Shown here: in pieces, positions 15,660 through 23,868 of the stretch
How the letters are laid out: each line of letters opens with the position of its first letter
How positions within the stretch are numbered: the stretch's first letter is position 1
Source of the DNA: Bacteroidales bacterium
GTDB taxonomy: Bacteria > Bacteroidota > Bacteroidia > Bacteroidales > Bacteroidaceae
Length of the DNA stretch: 31,452 nt
Assembly: GCA_004555055.1 (NCBI GenBank)
Contig: SFJN01000005.1
Coordinates: forward strand, 1 to 31,452
Direction: 5' to 3'
Translations under genes and position numbers: made by a program
Notes under the pieces: generated by a model
Seen by the model: only the letters and a program-made list of their open reading frames with translations
Database searches by the model: none
What the model was told of the DNA's origin: nothing

Positions 15660-15745
15660 GAAAGCATCCTTTTCCGGAAAAACGCCACACATTTCTTATA
15701 TATTTATATAAGAGGAGTGGACACCCGGAAAAGGACGCTTTTTTT
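15660..15745 (+). terminator. Long hairpin terminator after ruvB-ybeY
   Basis: An 18-position arm at 15660-15677 (GAAAGCATCCTTTTCCGG) pairs with 15725-15742, one pair being non-Watson-Crick, and leads into seven T (15739-15745). The 47-nt interior holds a second palindrome, CTTATATA-TT-TATATAAG (15695-15712). The extra length is unusual for a plain terminator. Confidence 0.75.
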
Positions 15746-15756
15746 CGTGCCGAAAA

Positions 15757-15788
15757 TTTGCATCTTAATCCAAAACAACGTAATTTTG
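15757..15788 (+). promoter_or_regulatory. Promoter of the topA run
   Basis: TTTG at 15757-15760, a 20-bp spacer, TAATTTTG at 15781-15788. The match is exact and begins 11 bp after the T-run of the upstream terminator. ATG 15903 is about 110 bp on, leaving a leader of about 105 nt. Confidence 0.8.
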
Positions 15789-15902
15789 CCCCCGCATTCA
15801 GCCCTCACGGCGTTATGGAGAAGGAACACCATGAGAGGAAATGCCTGAAAAACAAAAAAGGAAATACATCCGCTTCCCCAACTTCCCCCTCCCCCAAACA
15901 TC

Positions 15903-18269
15903 ATGCAAAAGAACTTAGTGATTGTAGAGAGCCCTGCAAAAGCGAAGACCATCGAACGCTTCCTCGGCAAAGACTACAAAGTGATGTCAAGTTTCGGACA
16001 TATCCGCGACCTGAAGAAGAGAAATTTCGGCATTGACCTTGAAACCTTTACCCCCGAATACGAAATCCCCGCTGACAAGCGCAACGTAGTGGAGAGCCTC
16101 CGCACCGAAGCAAAGAAGAGCGATGCCGTATGGCTGGCATCCGATGAAGACCGCGAAGGAGAGGCCATCAGCTGGCACCTGGCAGAGGTACTCAACCTCG
16201 ACCCCGCCAATGCACGGCGCATTGTCTTCCACGAAATCACGAAGCCCGCCATCCTCGCCGCCATCCAGAACCCGCGGACCATCGACCTCAACCTGGTGAA
16301 TGCCCAGCAGGCACGCCGCGTGCTCGACCGCCTGGTAGGTTTCAAGCTCAGCCCGGTACTTTGGCGGAAGGTGCAGCCCAATCTCTCGGCAGGCCGCGTA
16401 CAGAGTGTCGCCGTACGGCTCATCGTGGAACGCGAACGCGAAATCCAGAATTTCAAAAGCGAAAGCAGTTACCGCGTCACCGCAAGCTTCGCCGTCACCG
16501 ATGCCAACGGACAGCCTGCAACCGTGAAGGCGGTACTGGCCACCAACTTCAGCAATGCTACACAGGCCGAAGCGTTCCTGGAACAGTGCAAGGGGGCAAC
16601 ATTCACCGTGAAAAGCATACAGAAACGCCCCACCAAGCGTTTCCCCGCACCTCCCTTCACCACCTCTACACTGCAGCAGGAAGCGGCACACAAACTCGGA
16701 TTCCCCGTTTCGCTTACCATGCGCGTGGCACAGACCCTTTACGAAGCGGGTCTCATCACATACATGCGTACCGACTCCACAAACCTTTCTGACCTCTGCC
16801 TCAATATGGCAGGACCCGTCATCAAGGAACTTGCAGGAGAGGCCTATCACAAACGCCGCAACTACCATACACACAGCAAGGGCGCACAGGAAGCGCACGA
16901 GGCAATACGACCCACCGACCTCAGAAATGCCGAAATCAACGGCACGCCCCAGGAGCGCAAACTATACGACCTCATCTGGAAACGCACCATAGCCTGCCAG
17001 ATGGCTGACGCCGAACTGGAAAAGACCACGGTGACCATTGCCATCGACGGCACGGAACACGAATTCAATGCAACGGGCGAAGTGGTCTGTTTCGACGGAT
17101 TCCTCCGTGTTTACCGCGAAACCGCACAGGAAGGGGAAGAGAACGACGAAGGACGTCTGCTTCCCCCGATGACCGAAGGACAGCACATCGGCTGCGAAGA
17201 GATGGCTGCCACCGAACGCTTCAGCCAACCGCCTATGCGATACAACGAGGCCGCACTCGTACATAAACTCGAGGAACTGGGCATCGGACGACCCTCCACT
17301 TATGCCCCGACCATCTCTACCATTCAGCAGCGCGAGTATGTCCGCCGTGGAGAGTTCGAAGGGACAAAACGTGCTTACGGAGTCATTACACTCAGCAACG
17401 GAGAGATCAAACACAACAAGCGCGAGGAAAACGTGGGAAGCAACCGCGGACGCCTCGTCCCCACCGACGTGGGAGTCATCGTCAACGACTTCCTTGTCGA
17501 CCACTTCCCCAAAATCATGGACTACAACTTCACGGCAAATGTGGAGCAGGAATTTGACAACATCGCCGAGGGCAACGAAGTATGGAGCGATCTGATTCAG
17601 CATTTCTATGCCGACTTCAACCCTGCCGTGGAGGCCGTCATCGCAGAGCGCACCGACCACAAGGTGGGAGAACGCGAACTGGGCACCGACCCTGAAAGCG
17701 GAAAGACCGTCAGCGTGAAAATCGGACGCTTCGGTCCCATGGTGCAGATTGGAAGCGGCGAAGACAGCGACGGCCAGAAACCGCGCTTCGCCAAACTGAC
17801 CAAAACACAGTCCATCGCGTCCATCACCCTCGAAGAAGCTCTCTCCCTCTTCCGCCTGCCACGTACAGTGGGCGAATACGAGGACGAAGAGGTACGCGTG
17901 GGCACCGGAAACTACGGGCCATACATCTACTTCAAGGGGAAATACACCTCCCTGGGCAAAGCTGACGATCCCTACACCATCACCATTGAACGTGCCGTAG
18001 AACTCATCGAGGCTGCCCGCGAAGCGGAGAAGAAGAGCCATCTGAAGAAATTCGAAGAGGAGCCGGGACTGGAAATCCGGGACGGACGTTTCGGACCCTA
18101 TCTCGTCTTCAACGGCACCAACTACCACATTCCGAAACAGCAGGCGGAGCGCGCCGGCGAACTTACACTCGAGGAATGCCATGCCATTATCGAAAACGAA
18201 AAGGCAAAGGGCGGAACCAAGAAGACCAAGACACGCAAAACTGCCACAGCAGCAAAAAGCAAGAAATGA
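15903..18269 (+). CDS. topA: DNA topoisomerase I
   Basis: 788 residues, start ATG 15903 (MQKNLVIVESPAKAKTIERF). Type IA topoisomerase that relaxes negative supercoils by a 5'-phosphotyrosine intermediate. The TOPRIM domain is visible with E9 in VIVESP and the acidic SDEDREGE (D81, D83). Catalytic Tyr287 lies in GLITYMRTDS. After the toroid core come three or so C-terminal repeat modules (IGRFGPMVQIG, VGTGNYGPYIYFKGKY, IRDGRFGPYLVFNGTNY), with no Cys4 zinc ribbon, and a Lys/Thr-rich tail (TKKTKTRKTATAAKSKK) that probably contacts DNA. It is first in a long rightward run; its stop overlaps the aroK start by four bases (ATGA). Confidence 0.98.
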   Translation: MQKNLVIVESPAKAKTIERFLGKDYKVMSSFGHIRDLKKRNFGIDLETFTPEYEIPADKRNVVESLRTEAKKSDAVWLASDEDREGEAISWHLAEVLNLDPANARRIVFHEITKPAILAAIQNPRTIDLNLVNAQQARRVLDRLVGFKLSPVLWRKVQPNLSAGRVQSVAVRLIVEREREIQNFKSESSYRVTASFAVTDANGQPATVKAVLATNFSNATQAEAFLEQCKGATFTVKSIQKRPTKRFPAPPFTTSTLQQEAAHKLGFPVSLTMRVAQTLYEAGLITYMRTDSTNLSDLCLNMAGPVIKELAGEAYHKRRNYHTHSKGAQEAHEAIRPTDLRNAEINGTPQERKLYDLIWKRTIACQMADAELEKTTVTIAIDGTEHEFNATGEVVCFDGFLRVYRETAQEGEENDEGRLLPPMTEGQHIGCEEMAATERFSQPPMRYNEAALVHKLEELGIGRPSTYAPTISTIQQREYVRRGEFEGTKRAYGVITLSNGEIKHNKREENVGSNRGRLVPTDVGVIVNDFLVDHFPKIMDYNFTANVEQEFDNIAEGNEVWSDLIQHFYADFNPAVEAVIAERTDHKVGERELGTDPESGKTVSVKIGRFGPMVQIGSGEDSDGQKPRFAKLTKTQSIASITLEEALSLFRLPRTVGEYEDEEVRVGTGNYGPYIYFKGKYTSLGKADDPYTITIERAVELIEAAREAEKKSHLKKFEEEPGLEIRDGRFGPYLVFNGTNYHIPKQQAERAGELTLEECHAIIENEKAKGGTKKTKTRKTATAAKSKK

Positions 18270-18802
18270 AGTGCATTGCCCTCATCGGATACATGTGCGT
18301 GGGAAAAACCACCATCGGGAAAGCCCTTTCCAAAAGAACGGGACTGCGCTTCTACGACCTCGACTGGTACATCGAACACCGATTCAGACGGAAAATCCCT
18401 GAAATCTTCGCCGAAGACGGAGAAGAGAAATTCAGAATCATGGAGCAGAATATGCTCCACGAAGTGGCGGAATTCGAGGACATCGTACTCAGTTGCGGAG
18501 GAGGAACACCCACATGGGCCGACAACATGGAATACCTCAATGCCACGGCACAGACCTTCTACATGAAGGCGGCACCGGAAACCATTCTGGCACACCTGGC
18601 CATGGCACGCGGCAACCGACCCATTCTGGCTGGGAAAAGCCCGGATGAACTCGATGCCTTCGTACGGAAACAACTGGCGGAACGCGAAGCTTTCTACGCC
18701 AAGGCCCAGCATACCATAAACGTGGACATCCTCGACAGTTTCGAAAAAATCAACGACGTGGTGGAAATGATTGCCGCACAACTGGAAACGACAACGGCAT
18801 GA
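18266..18802 (+). CDS. aroK: Shikimate kinase
   Basis: 178 residues from ATG 18266, overlapping the topA stop as ATGA. A longer frame opening at 18176 lies inside topA and is rejected. The enzyme phosphorylates shikimate to shikimate 3-phosphate, the fifth step towards chorismate and aromatic amino acids. Walker A is GYMCVGKT (8-15), slightly unusual in having Met-Cys inside the loop. FYDLDWYIE carries the substrate-binding Asp33, SCGGGTP is the glycine-rich substrate loop, and the lid region has RGNRPIL. Tight coupling to topA indicates cotranscription, an arrangement known from Bacteroides. Confidence 0.93.
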   Translation: MKCIALIGYMCVGKTTIGKALSKRTGLRFYDLDWYIEHRFRRKIPEIFAEDGEEKFRIMEQNMLHEVAEFEDIVLSCGGGTPTWADNMEYLNATAQTFYMKAAPETILAHLAMARGNRPILAGKSPDELDAFVRKQLAEREAFYAKAQHTINVDILDSFEKINDVVEMIAAQLETTTA

Positions 18803-18939
18803 CACCCTGCAGGAGCCATACCGGAACATCCGTCTGAAAGGGAACCGCCGGCTAAAACGGAATCGGAGGAAATCCCTCCCCCCCACACAACCAAAGTACC
18901 CAAGCATCCAAGCACACACAGAAAACGCAACAACAGCCC

Positions 18940-20832
18940 ATGAGAAAGTGGAGAATCGAAGACTCCGAAGAATTGTACAACATCAAAGGATGGGGAGTCA
19001 ACTACTTCGGCATCAATGATAAAGGTCATGCCTATGTACGTCCGAAGAAGGACGATGTGCAGATTGACCTCGCAGACGTAATGGAAGACCTCAGCAATGC
19101 CGACATTACGGCACCCGTACTGCTACGCTTTCCCGACATCCTGAACAACCGCATCGAAAAGACTGCCGGATGCTTTGCAAAGGCAGAAAAGGAATATGAC
19201 TACAAAGGGGAGCATTTCATCGTCTACCCCATCAAGGTGAACCAGATGCGCCCTGTGGTGGAGGAGATTATCTCGCACGGCAAGAAATACAACCTCGGAC
19301 TGGAATGCGGTTCGAAACCGGAACTCCATGCCGTGCTGGCCACCAACATGGACTCCGACAGCATCATCGTCTGCAACGGACACAAGGACCAGAATTTCAT
19401 CGAACTGGCACTCCTGGCACAGAAGATGGGGAAACGTGTCTTCCTCGTCATCGAAAAACTGCCGGAACTCGACATCATTGCCCGCACCGCAGAAAAGCTT
19501 GGAGTGCGCCCGAATCTGGGCATACGCATCAAACTGGCAAGCCGCGGCACCGGAAAATGGGAAGAGAGCGGAGGCGATGCCTCAAAGTTCGGACTCAACA
19601 GCACCGAACTCCTCCAGGCTCTCAACAAGCTCGAAGACCTCGGACTCCGCGACTGCTTCAAACTCATACACTTCCACATCGGCAGCCAAATCACCAAAAT
19701 CCGTACCGTCAGCATCGCACTGCGCGAAATGGCACAATACTATGTGCAACTGCGGAAAATGGACTTCGGCATCGAATTCGTCGACTGCGGAGGCGGACTG
19801 GGCGTGGACTATGACGGGACACGCAGCAGCAACTCCGAATCGTCGGTCAACTACAGCGTACAGGAGTATGTCAACGACATCGTCTACACCCTTTCCGAGG
19901 CGGCGAACGAAAACGGAATACCCCACCCCAACATCATCACCGAGGGCGGACGCTCCCTCACCGCACACCATTCCGTCCTGATTCTCGAAGTGCTCGAAAC
20001 AGTCAAGGTACCGCACATGCCCGAAGACTTCGTACCGACAGAGCACGACCACAAACTGGTACACGAACTCAACAACATCTGGGACAAGACTTCCACACGT
20101 TCCATGCTCGAGGACTGGCACGACGCACAGGATATCCGCGAAGAGGCCCTCGACCTCTTCCGACACGGACTCCTCGACCTCAAGACCCGCGCACAGATAG
20201 AATCGCTCTACTGGAGCATCAGCCACGAAATCAGCGAACTGGCACACCACCAGAAACACTGCCCCGATGAGCTGCGGAAACTCGACAAGACGATGGCCGA
20301 GAAATACTTCTGCAACTTCAGTCTCTTCCAGAGTCTGCCCGACCATTGGGCACTCGACCAGCTTTTCCCCATCATGCCGATACAGCGATTGGAGGAAAAA
20401 CCCACACAGAGTGCCACACTCCAGGACATTTCCTGCGACTCGGACGGTAAAATCGGGGCATACGTCAACCACGACCACCAAACCAACTATATTCCGCTGC
20501 ACACCCTGAGAAAGGGCGAAAAGTACTATATTGCCGTCTTCCTCGTAGGAGCCTATCAGGAAATTCTCGGCAACATGCACAACCTCTTCGGCGACACCAA
20601 TGCCGTACACATCTCCGTCGACGGCGACAGCTACAGCATCGACAAGACCATCGACGGCGAGACCGTGGCGGACGTGCTGGAATATGTCCAGTACGACCCC
20701 AAACATCTCGTCCGCCGGCTCGAAAGCTGGGTGTCGGGAGCCGTGAAGGACGGAAAAATCACTACCGAAGAAGGCAAGGAATTCATCAGCAACTACCGCG
20801 CCGGACTCTACGGATACACCTATCTGGAATAG
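18940..20832 (+). CDS. speA: Biosynthetic arginine decarboxylase
   Basis: 630 residues from ATG 18940 (MRKWRIEDSEELYNIKGWGVNYF). It converts arginine to agmatine with pyridoxal phosphate, the entry to putrescine and spermidine synthesis. The family's N-terminal block is present, and the PLP lysine is K99 in VYPIKVNQ. Further landmarks are GLECGSKPEL, SRGTGKWEESGGDASKFGL, HFHIGSQI, VDCGGGLGVDYDG and ITEGGRS; the C-terminal part contains FQSLPDHWALDQLFPIMP, LQDISCDSDGKI and FLVGAYQEILGNMHNLFGDT. Length is as expected. It starts 137 bp after aroK with no recognisable promoter between, so it is probably read from topA. Confidence 0.97.
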   Translation: MRKWRIEDSEELYNIKGWGVNYFGINDKGHAYVRPKKDDVQIDLADVMEDLSNADITAPVLLRFPDILNNRIEKTAGCFAKAEKEYDYKGEHFIVYPIKVNQMRPVVEEIISHGKKYNLGLECGSKPELHAVLATNMDSDSIIVCNGHKDQNFIELALLAQKMGKRVFLVIEKLPELDIIARTAEKLGVRPNLGIRIKLASRGTGKWEESGGDASKFGLNSTELLQALNKLEDLGLRDCFKLIHFHIGSQITKIRTVSIALREMAQYYVQLRKMDFGIEFVDCGGGLGVDYDGTRSSNSESSVNYSVQEYVNDIVYTLSEAANENGIPHPNIITEGGRSLTAHHSVLILEVLETVKVPHMPEDFVPTEHDHKLVHELNNIWDKTSTRSMLEDWHDAQDIREEALDLFRHGLLDLKTRAQIESLYWSISHEISELAHHQKHCPDELRKLDKTMAEKYFCNFSLFQSLPDHWALDQLFPIMPIQRLEEKPTQSATLQDISCDSDGKIGAYVNHDHQTNYIPLHTLRKGEKYYIAVFLVGAYQEILGNMHNLFGDTNAVHISVDGDSYSIDKTIDGETVADVLEYVQYDPKHLVRRLESWVSGAVKDGKITTEEGKEFISNYRAGLYGYTYLE

Positions 20833-20880
20833 CAAACGTCCACAGCCCGCAAGCGTCAGCCGTCATTTCAAAGCATACGT

Positions 20881-21540
20881 ATGGTAAAGATTGAAGCATC
20901 GTGGGGCAGGGTCCTTGCCGACGAGTTCGAAAAGCCCTATTTCAAGTCGCTTACGGAATTCGTCCGCAACGAATACCACCAAGGGCCCTGCTATCCTCCC
21001 GGCAGGCAGATATTTGCCGCCTTCGACCTCTGTCCTTTCGACAAGGCGAAGGTGGTCATCATCGGACAGGACCCCTATCACGAACCCGGACAGGCCGAAG
21101 GGCTCTGCTTCTCCGTGGCGCAAGGCGTAACCCCTCCACCCTCACTCGTCAACATCTTCAAGGAGATTGAAGACGACCTCGGCACGCCACCGCCACCCGA
21201 CGGCAGCCTGCGACGCTGGGCGGAACAGGGCGTACTGCTCCTCAATGCCACACTTACCGTCAGGGCACATATGGCGGGAAGCCACCAACGCCGGGGATGG
21301 GAAGAATTCACCGATGCCGTCATCAGCCGGCTCGCACAGGAGCGCACGGGCATCGTCTTCATCCTTTGGGGAAGCTATGCCCAACGCAAAGGGGCTGTCA
21401 TCGACCGCACACGGCACCTTGTGCTGCAGTCGGCTCATCCATCGCCCCTGAGTGCCTACCGCGGATTCTTCGGAAACCACCATTTCTCGACCGCAAACGC
21501 CTACCTCGAAAAACAGGGATTGACACCCATCAGGTGGTAG
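20881..21540 (+). CDS. ung: Uracil-DNA glycosylase, family 1
   Basis: 219 residues, start ATG 20881. It excises uracil from DNA as the first step of base-excision repair. The catalytic water-activating loop GQDPYH holds D64, followed by PGQAEGLCFSV. The uracil-recognition segment LLLNATLTV, the WGSYAQRKG stretch, and the minor-groove intercalation loop HPSPLSAYRGFFG with H186 are all intact. Residue positions are very close to the E. coli enzyme. It follows speA by 48 bp without a promoter or terminator, in the same run. Confidence 0.97.
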   Translation: MVKIEASWGRVLADEFEKPYFKSLTEFVRNEYHQGPCYPPGRQIFAAFDLCPFDKAKVVIIGQDPYHEPGQAEGLCFSVAQGVTPPPSLVNIFKEIEDDLGTPPPPDGSLRRWAEQGVLLLNATLTVRAHMAGSHQRRGWEEFTDAVISRLAQERTGIVFILWGSYAQRKGAVIDRTRHLVLQSAHPSPLSAYRGFFGNHHFSTANAYLEKQGLTPIRW

Positions 21541-21597
21541 TGCACCACGACATTCATTCCACGACAACAAACAACCTACCCTAATACCCTTGCAAAC

Positions 21598-22752
21598 ATG
21601 AAAAGAAGTCTTACACTGTTTTTGGCCTTCTGCGCCTTCATCATGGCCTCCGCACAGAGTGTCGATGTCTATCATTCGGGAATCCTTTCCTCTTATTCCT
21701 ATACGGAACTGACCGATATCAGCCTCAACGCTTCCGAGACTTCCACACAACTTGTGGTAAACAAGACCGGCAATCAACTGACCGTAGATGCCGACAATGT
21801 GAAAAGCATCGTATTCAGCGACCAGCCTGTAGACGCTTGTACAAAATATGCAGACGACAAACCGGCACAGGTGGTGTTCTCGTGCATCGAAGTCAACAAC
21901 GTCAATCCCCTGCAGCATCTGAACTTCAAGCTCGAGAAATCAAACAAATATTATTTCGATGCCGTCATCCTCTTCTCCTCGAACATCAACTTCAGCAAGA
22001 AGGAGGATGTGGTGTATATCCACAACAACGAGAACGTGCAACCCATCCTCAACAACTGGGAACACTACATCAAGCCACTCAAGGACCGCGGCATCAAAGT
22101 GCTGCTCTCCATCCTCGGCAACCACGACGGTTCGGGATTGGCAAACCTTGACGATGAGCGTGCGCAACAGTTTGCCAAGGCCATTGCCGACACCCTCGAC
22201 AAATACGACCTTGACGGCGTGTTCTTCGACGACGAGTATTCCGAGTACAACAAGGGTCTGAAGGGACAGGGATACAAGGGATTCCTGGACAGCCCCAGCT
22301 ACGAGGCCGCAAGCCGACTGGCCTACGAAACGAAGAAAGCCATCGGCGACAAGTGGCTGGTGCTCTACAAATACGGACACTACAACATGGCTGTGAGCGT
22401 CGACGGCAAGAAGCCCGGCGAATATGTCGACTATGTGCTCACCGACTACAACCAAAGTGCAGCAGGAATGACCACGCAATATCCCGGAGTGAAAAACTCA
22501 CAGGTGGGATGCTACAGCGTGGACATCAACGGATACACCAACAAGAGCAATGTCAAGAAGTTGCGTACAGGGAAATACGGTGCCTTCATGATCTACAACC
22601 TCGACCAGACGGCCTACGACTTCTCGTACAGCAAGGTCATCAACCTCGAGGACTTTGGAAAATATCTCTTCGACGATGAACTGAAAGTGGAGGAGGCCCT
22701 GTACTACAAGGATTGGACGCCCATCGAAGACTTGCGCGAGCCTAACCGCTAA
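21598..22752 (+). CDS. Secreted GH18 endo-beta-N-acetylglucosaminidase-like protein
   Basis: 384 residues. The first 20 form a type I signal peptide ending in MASAQS. Residues 20-75 are a short beta-rich leader domain (VDVYHSGILSSYSYTELTDI...VKSIVFSDQP) seen on other secreted Bacteroidales proteins. From about 85 follows a GH18 barrel with the catalytic DxxDxDxE-like motif YDLDGVFFDDEY (D204, D206, D211, catalytic E213), IKVLLSILGNHDGSG as strand 3 and WLVLYKYGHYN downstream. This is closest in pattern to EndoF/EndoH-type enzymes, which cut between the two core GlcNAc residues of N-glycans, rather than to chitinases. It lacks a lipobox. It lies 57 bp after ung in an otherwise housekeeping run and is followed by a hairpin. 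Substrate assignment is inference. Confidence 0.85.
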   Translation: MKRSLTLFLAFCAFIMASAQSVDVYHSGILSSYSYTELTDISLNASETSTQLVVNKTGNQLTVDADNVKSIVFSDQPVDACTKYADDKPAQVVFSCIEVNNVNPLQHLNFKLEKSNKYYFDAVILFSSNINFSKKEDVVYIHNNENVQPILNNWEHYIKPLKDRGIKVLLSILGNHDGSGLANLDDERAQQFAKAIADTLDKYDLDGVFFDDEYSEYNKGLKGQGYKGFLDSPSYEAASRLAYETKKAIGDKWLVLYKYGHYNMAVSVDGKKPGEYVDYVLTDYNQSAAGMTTQYPGVKNSQVGCYSVDINGYTNKSNVKKLRTGKYGAFMIYNLDQTAYDFSYSKVINLEDFGKYLFDDELKVEEALYYKDWTPIEDLREPNR

Positions 22753-22770
22753 TACCCGGCCACCATACGT

Positions 22771-22804
22771 CGATGCCCTGAAGCCCGAAGGCCGAAGGGC
22801 ATCG
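22771..22804 (+). terminator. Hairpin after the GH18 gene
   Basis: CGATGCCCT (22771-22779) pairs perfectly with AGGGCATCG (22796-22804) around a 16-nt loop, 18 bp after the GH18 stop. The following TTCCCAT is a poor T-run, so termination may be partial and the next gene may be read through. Confidence 0.5.
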
Positions 22805-22917
22805 TTCCCATATGGCACGGAAGAGACGACACCGTTCTCCGAACCGACAGAAAACCATAGACAGCACCGGCCGAAAACCGCCGCCACAACCCCTCACCAC
22901 AACCAGTAGACACGAAT

Positions 22918-23535
22918 ATGCTTCCTATACTCCAGGTCGGCGATGTCCTCATCTCGCCCGACATCCTCACCGAAAAGTTCTGCTGCGACCTCGAAGCCTG
23001 CGGCGGACAATGCTGCGTGGAGGGCGAAGCGGGTGCTCCCGTTACGCTCGAGGAAATTGACCACCTCGAAGAAGTCCTTGCCGAAGTCTGGGACGACCTG
23101 TCGCCGAAAGCCCGCGCAGTCATCAACCGCGAAGGTGTGTCGACCATCGATCCCGAGGGCGACCTCGTCACCACCATCGTCAACGGCAAGGACTGCGTGT
23201 TCACCTGCTACGGTGATGTCACCACCCCGGCCGGCACCGCCCACGACTGCTGTCTGTGCGCCACGGAGAAGGCCTTCCGCGAAGGGCGCACCTCATGGCC
23301 CAAACCCATCAGCTGCTACCTCTATCCCATCCGCGAAAAACGCCTCAGCAACGGCACCGTCGCACTGAACTACCATCGTTGGAAGGTCTGCGAATGCGCC
23401 GTACGAAAGGGACGCGAGCTGCAACTCCCCGTATACCGCTTTCTGAAAGAACCGCTCATACGGCGTTTCGGGCAGGAGTGGTACGACGAACTGGTTGCAC
23501 TTGCCGACGAACTCCGCAGACAGGGCATGCTCTGA
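22918..23535 (+). CDS. DUF3109 family cysteine-rich protein
   Basis: 205 residues, cytoplasmic by sequence. It has the DUF3109 pattern: VLISPDILTEKFCCDLEACGGQCCVEGEAGAPV at 10-42, then CVFTCYG, HDCCLCATEKAFREG, KPISCYLYPIR and YHRWKVCECAVRKG. The ten or more conserved cysteines probably ligate zinc or iron, as in the related YkgJ-type proteins; no biochemical role is established that I can cite. It lies 165 bp after GH18, beyond a hairpin, with no obvious promoter of its own. No terminator-like structure before the tRNA-Gln promoter. Confidence 0.88.
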   Translation: MLPILQVGDVLISPDILTEKFCCDLEACGGQCCVEGEAGAPVTLEEIDHLEEVLAEVWDDLSPKARAVINREGVSTIDPEGDLVTTIVNGKDCVFTCYGDVTTPAGTAHDCCLCATEKAFREGRTSWPKPISCYLYPIREKRLSNGTVALNYHRWKVCECAVRKGRELQLPVYRFLKEPLIRRFGQEWYDELVALADELRRQGML

Positions 23536-23657
23536 AAACGAACGTCAAATACAGCACTGTACAGTGGCAAACGCCGTTCATCTTCGGCACTCTGCCACGT
23601 TCATAGAGCACAAAAAAAGCCTAATTCCGCATTTTTCGAAAAAAAAGGAGGAAAAAT

Positions 23658-23688
23658 TTTGTCTGTTTTGCAACTATCCCTAATTTTG
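23658..23688 (+). promoter_or_regulatory. Promoter of tRNA-Gln
   Basis: TTTG at 23658-23661, a 19-bp spacer, TAATTTTG at 23681-23688. The tRNA begins only 10 bp after the -7 element, so the 5' leader is a few nucleotides at most. Confidence 0.8.
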
Positions 23689-23697
23689 CATCACCAT

Positions 23698-23768
23698 TGG
23701 ACCATGGTGTAATGGTAACACTACAGGTTTTGGTTCTGTCATTATGGGTTCGAGTCCCGTTGGTCCAA
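23698..23768 (+). tRNA. tRNA-Gln (anticodon TTG)
   Basis: Acceptor TGGACCA pairs perfectly with TGGTCCA; D arm GTGTAATGGTAACAC; anticodon stem ACAGG/TCTGT with loop TTTTGGT giving anticodon TTG; T arm ATGGG-TTCGAGT-CCCGT; discriminator A; CCA not encoded. It reads CAA and CAG. Confidence 0.95.
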
Positions 23769-23791
23769 CCTCTTTTCAGCGCGGAAAAGAG

Positions 23792-23841
23792 AAAAGAGAG
23801 TGAAAGAGTTCCTACAACGCGGCTCTTTCACTCTCTTTTTT
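23792..23841 (+). terminator. Intrinsic terminator of tRNA-Gln
   Basis: A perfect 17-bp stem joins AAAAGAGAGTGAAAGAG (23792-23808) to its complement at 23823-23839 with a 14-nt loop and six T. It lies 23 bp after the tRNA and 27 bp before the flippase ATG. Confidence 0.9.
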
Positions 23842-23868
23842 GCATCTCAAAGCATCACCCCCATCGTC

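Noticed and set aside
19582..20835. 417-codon frame antisense to speA (and a 406-codon one antisense to topA at 16962-18182)
   Set aside because: Both mirror high-GC third-position coding sequence; no family motifs in the antisense products.
23800..23868. Upstream extension of the flippase to an earlier ATG
   Set aside because: Those codons are the stem, loop and T-run of the tRNA-Gln terminator; the family N-terminus begins at the later ATG.
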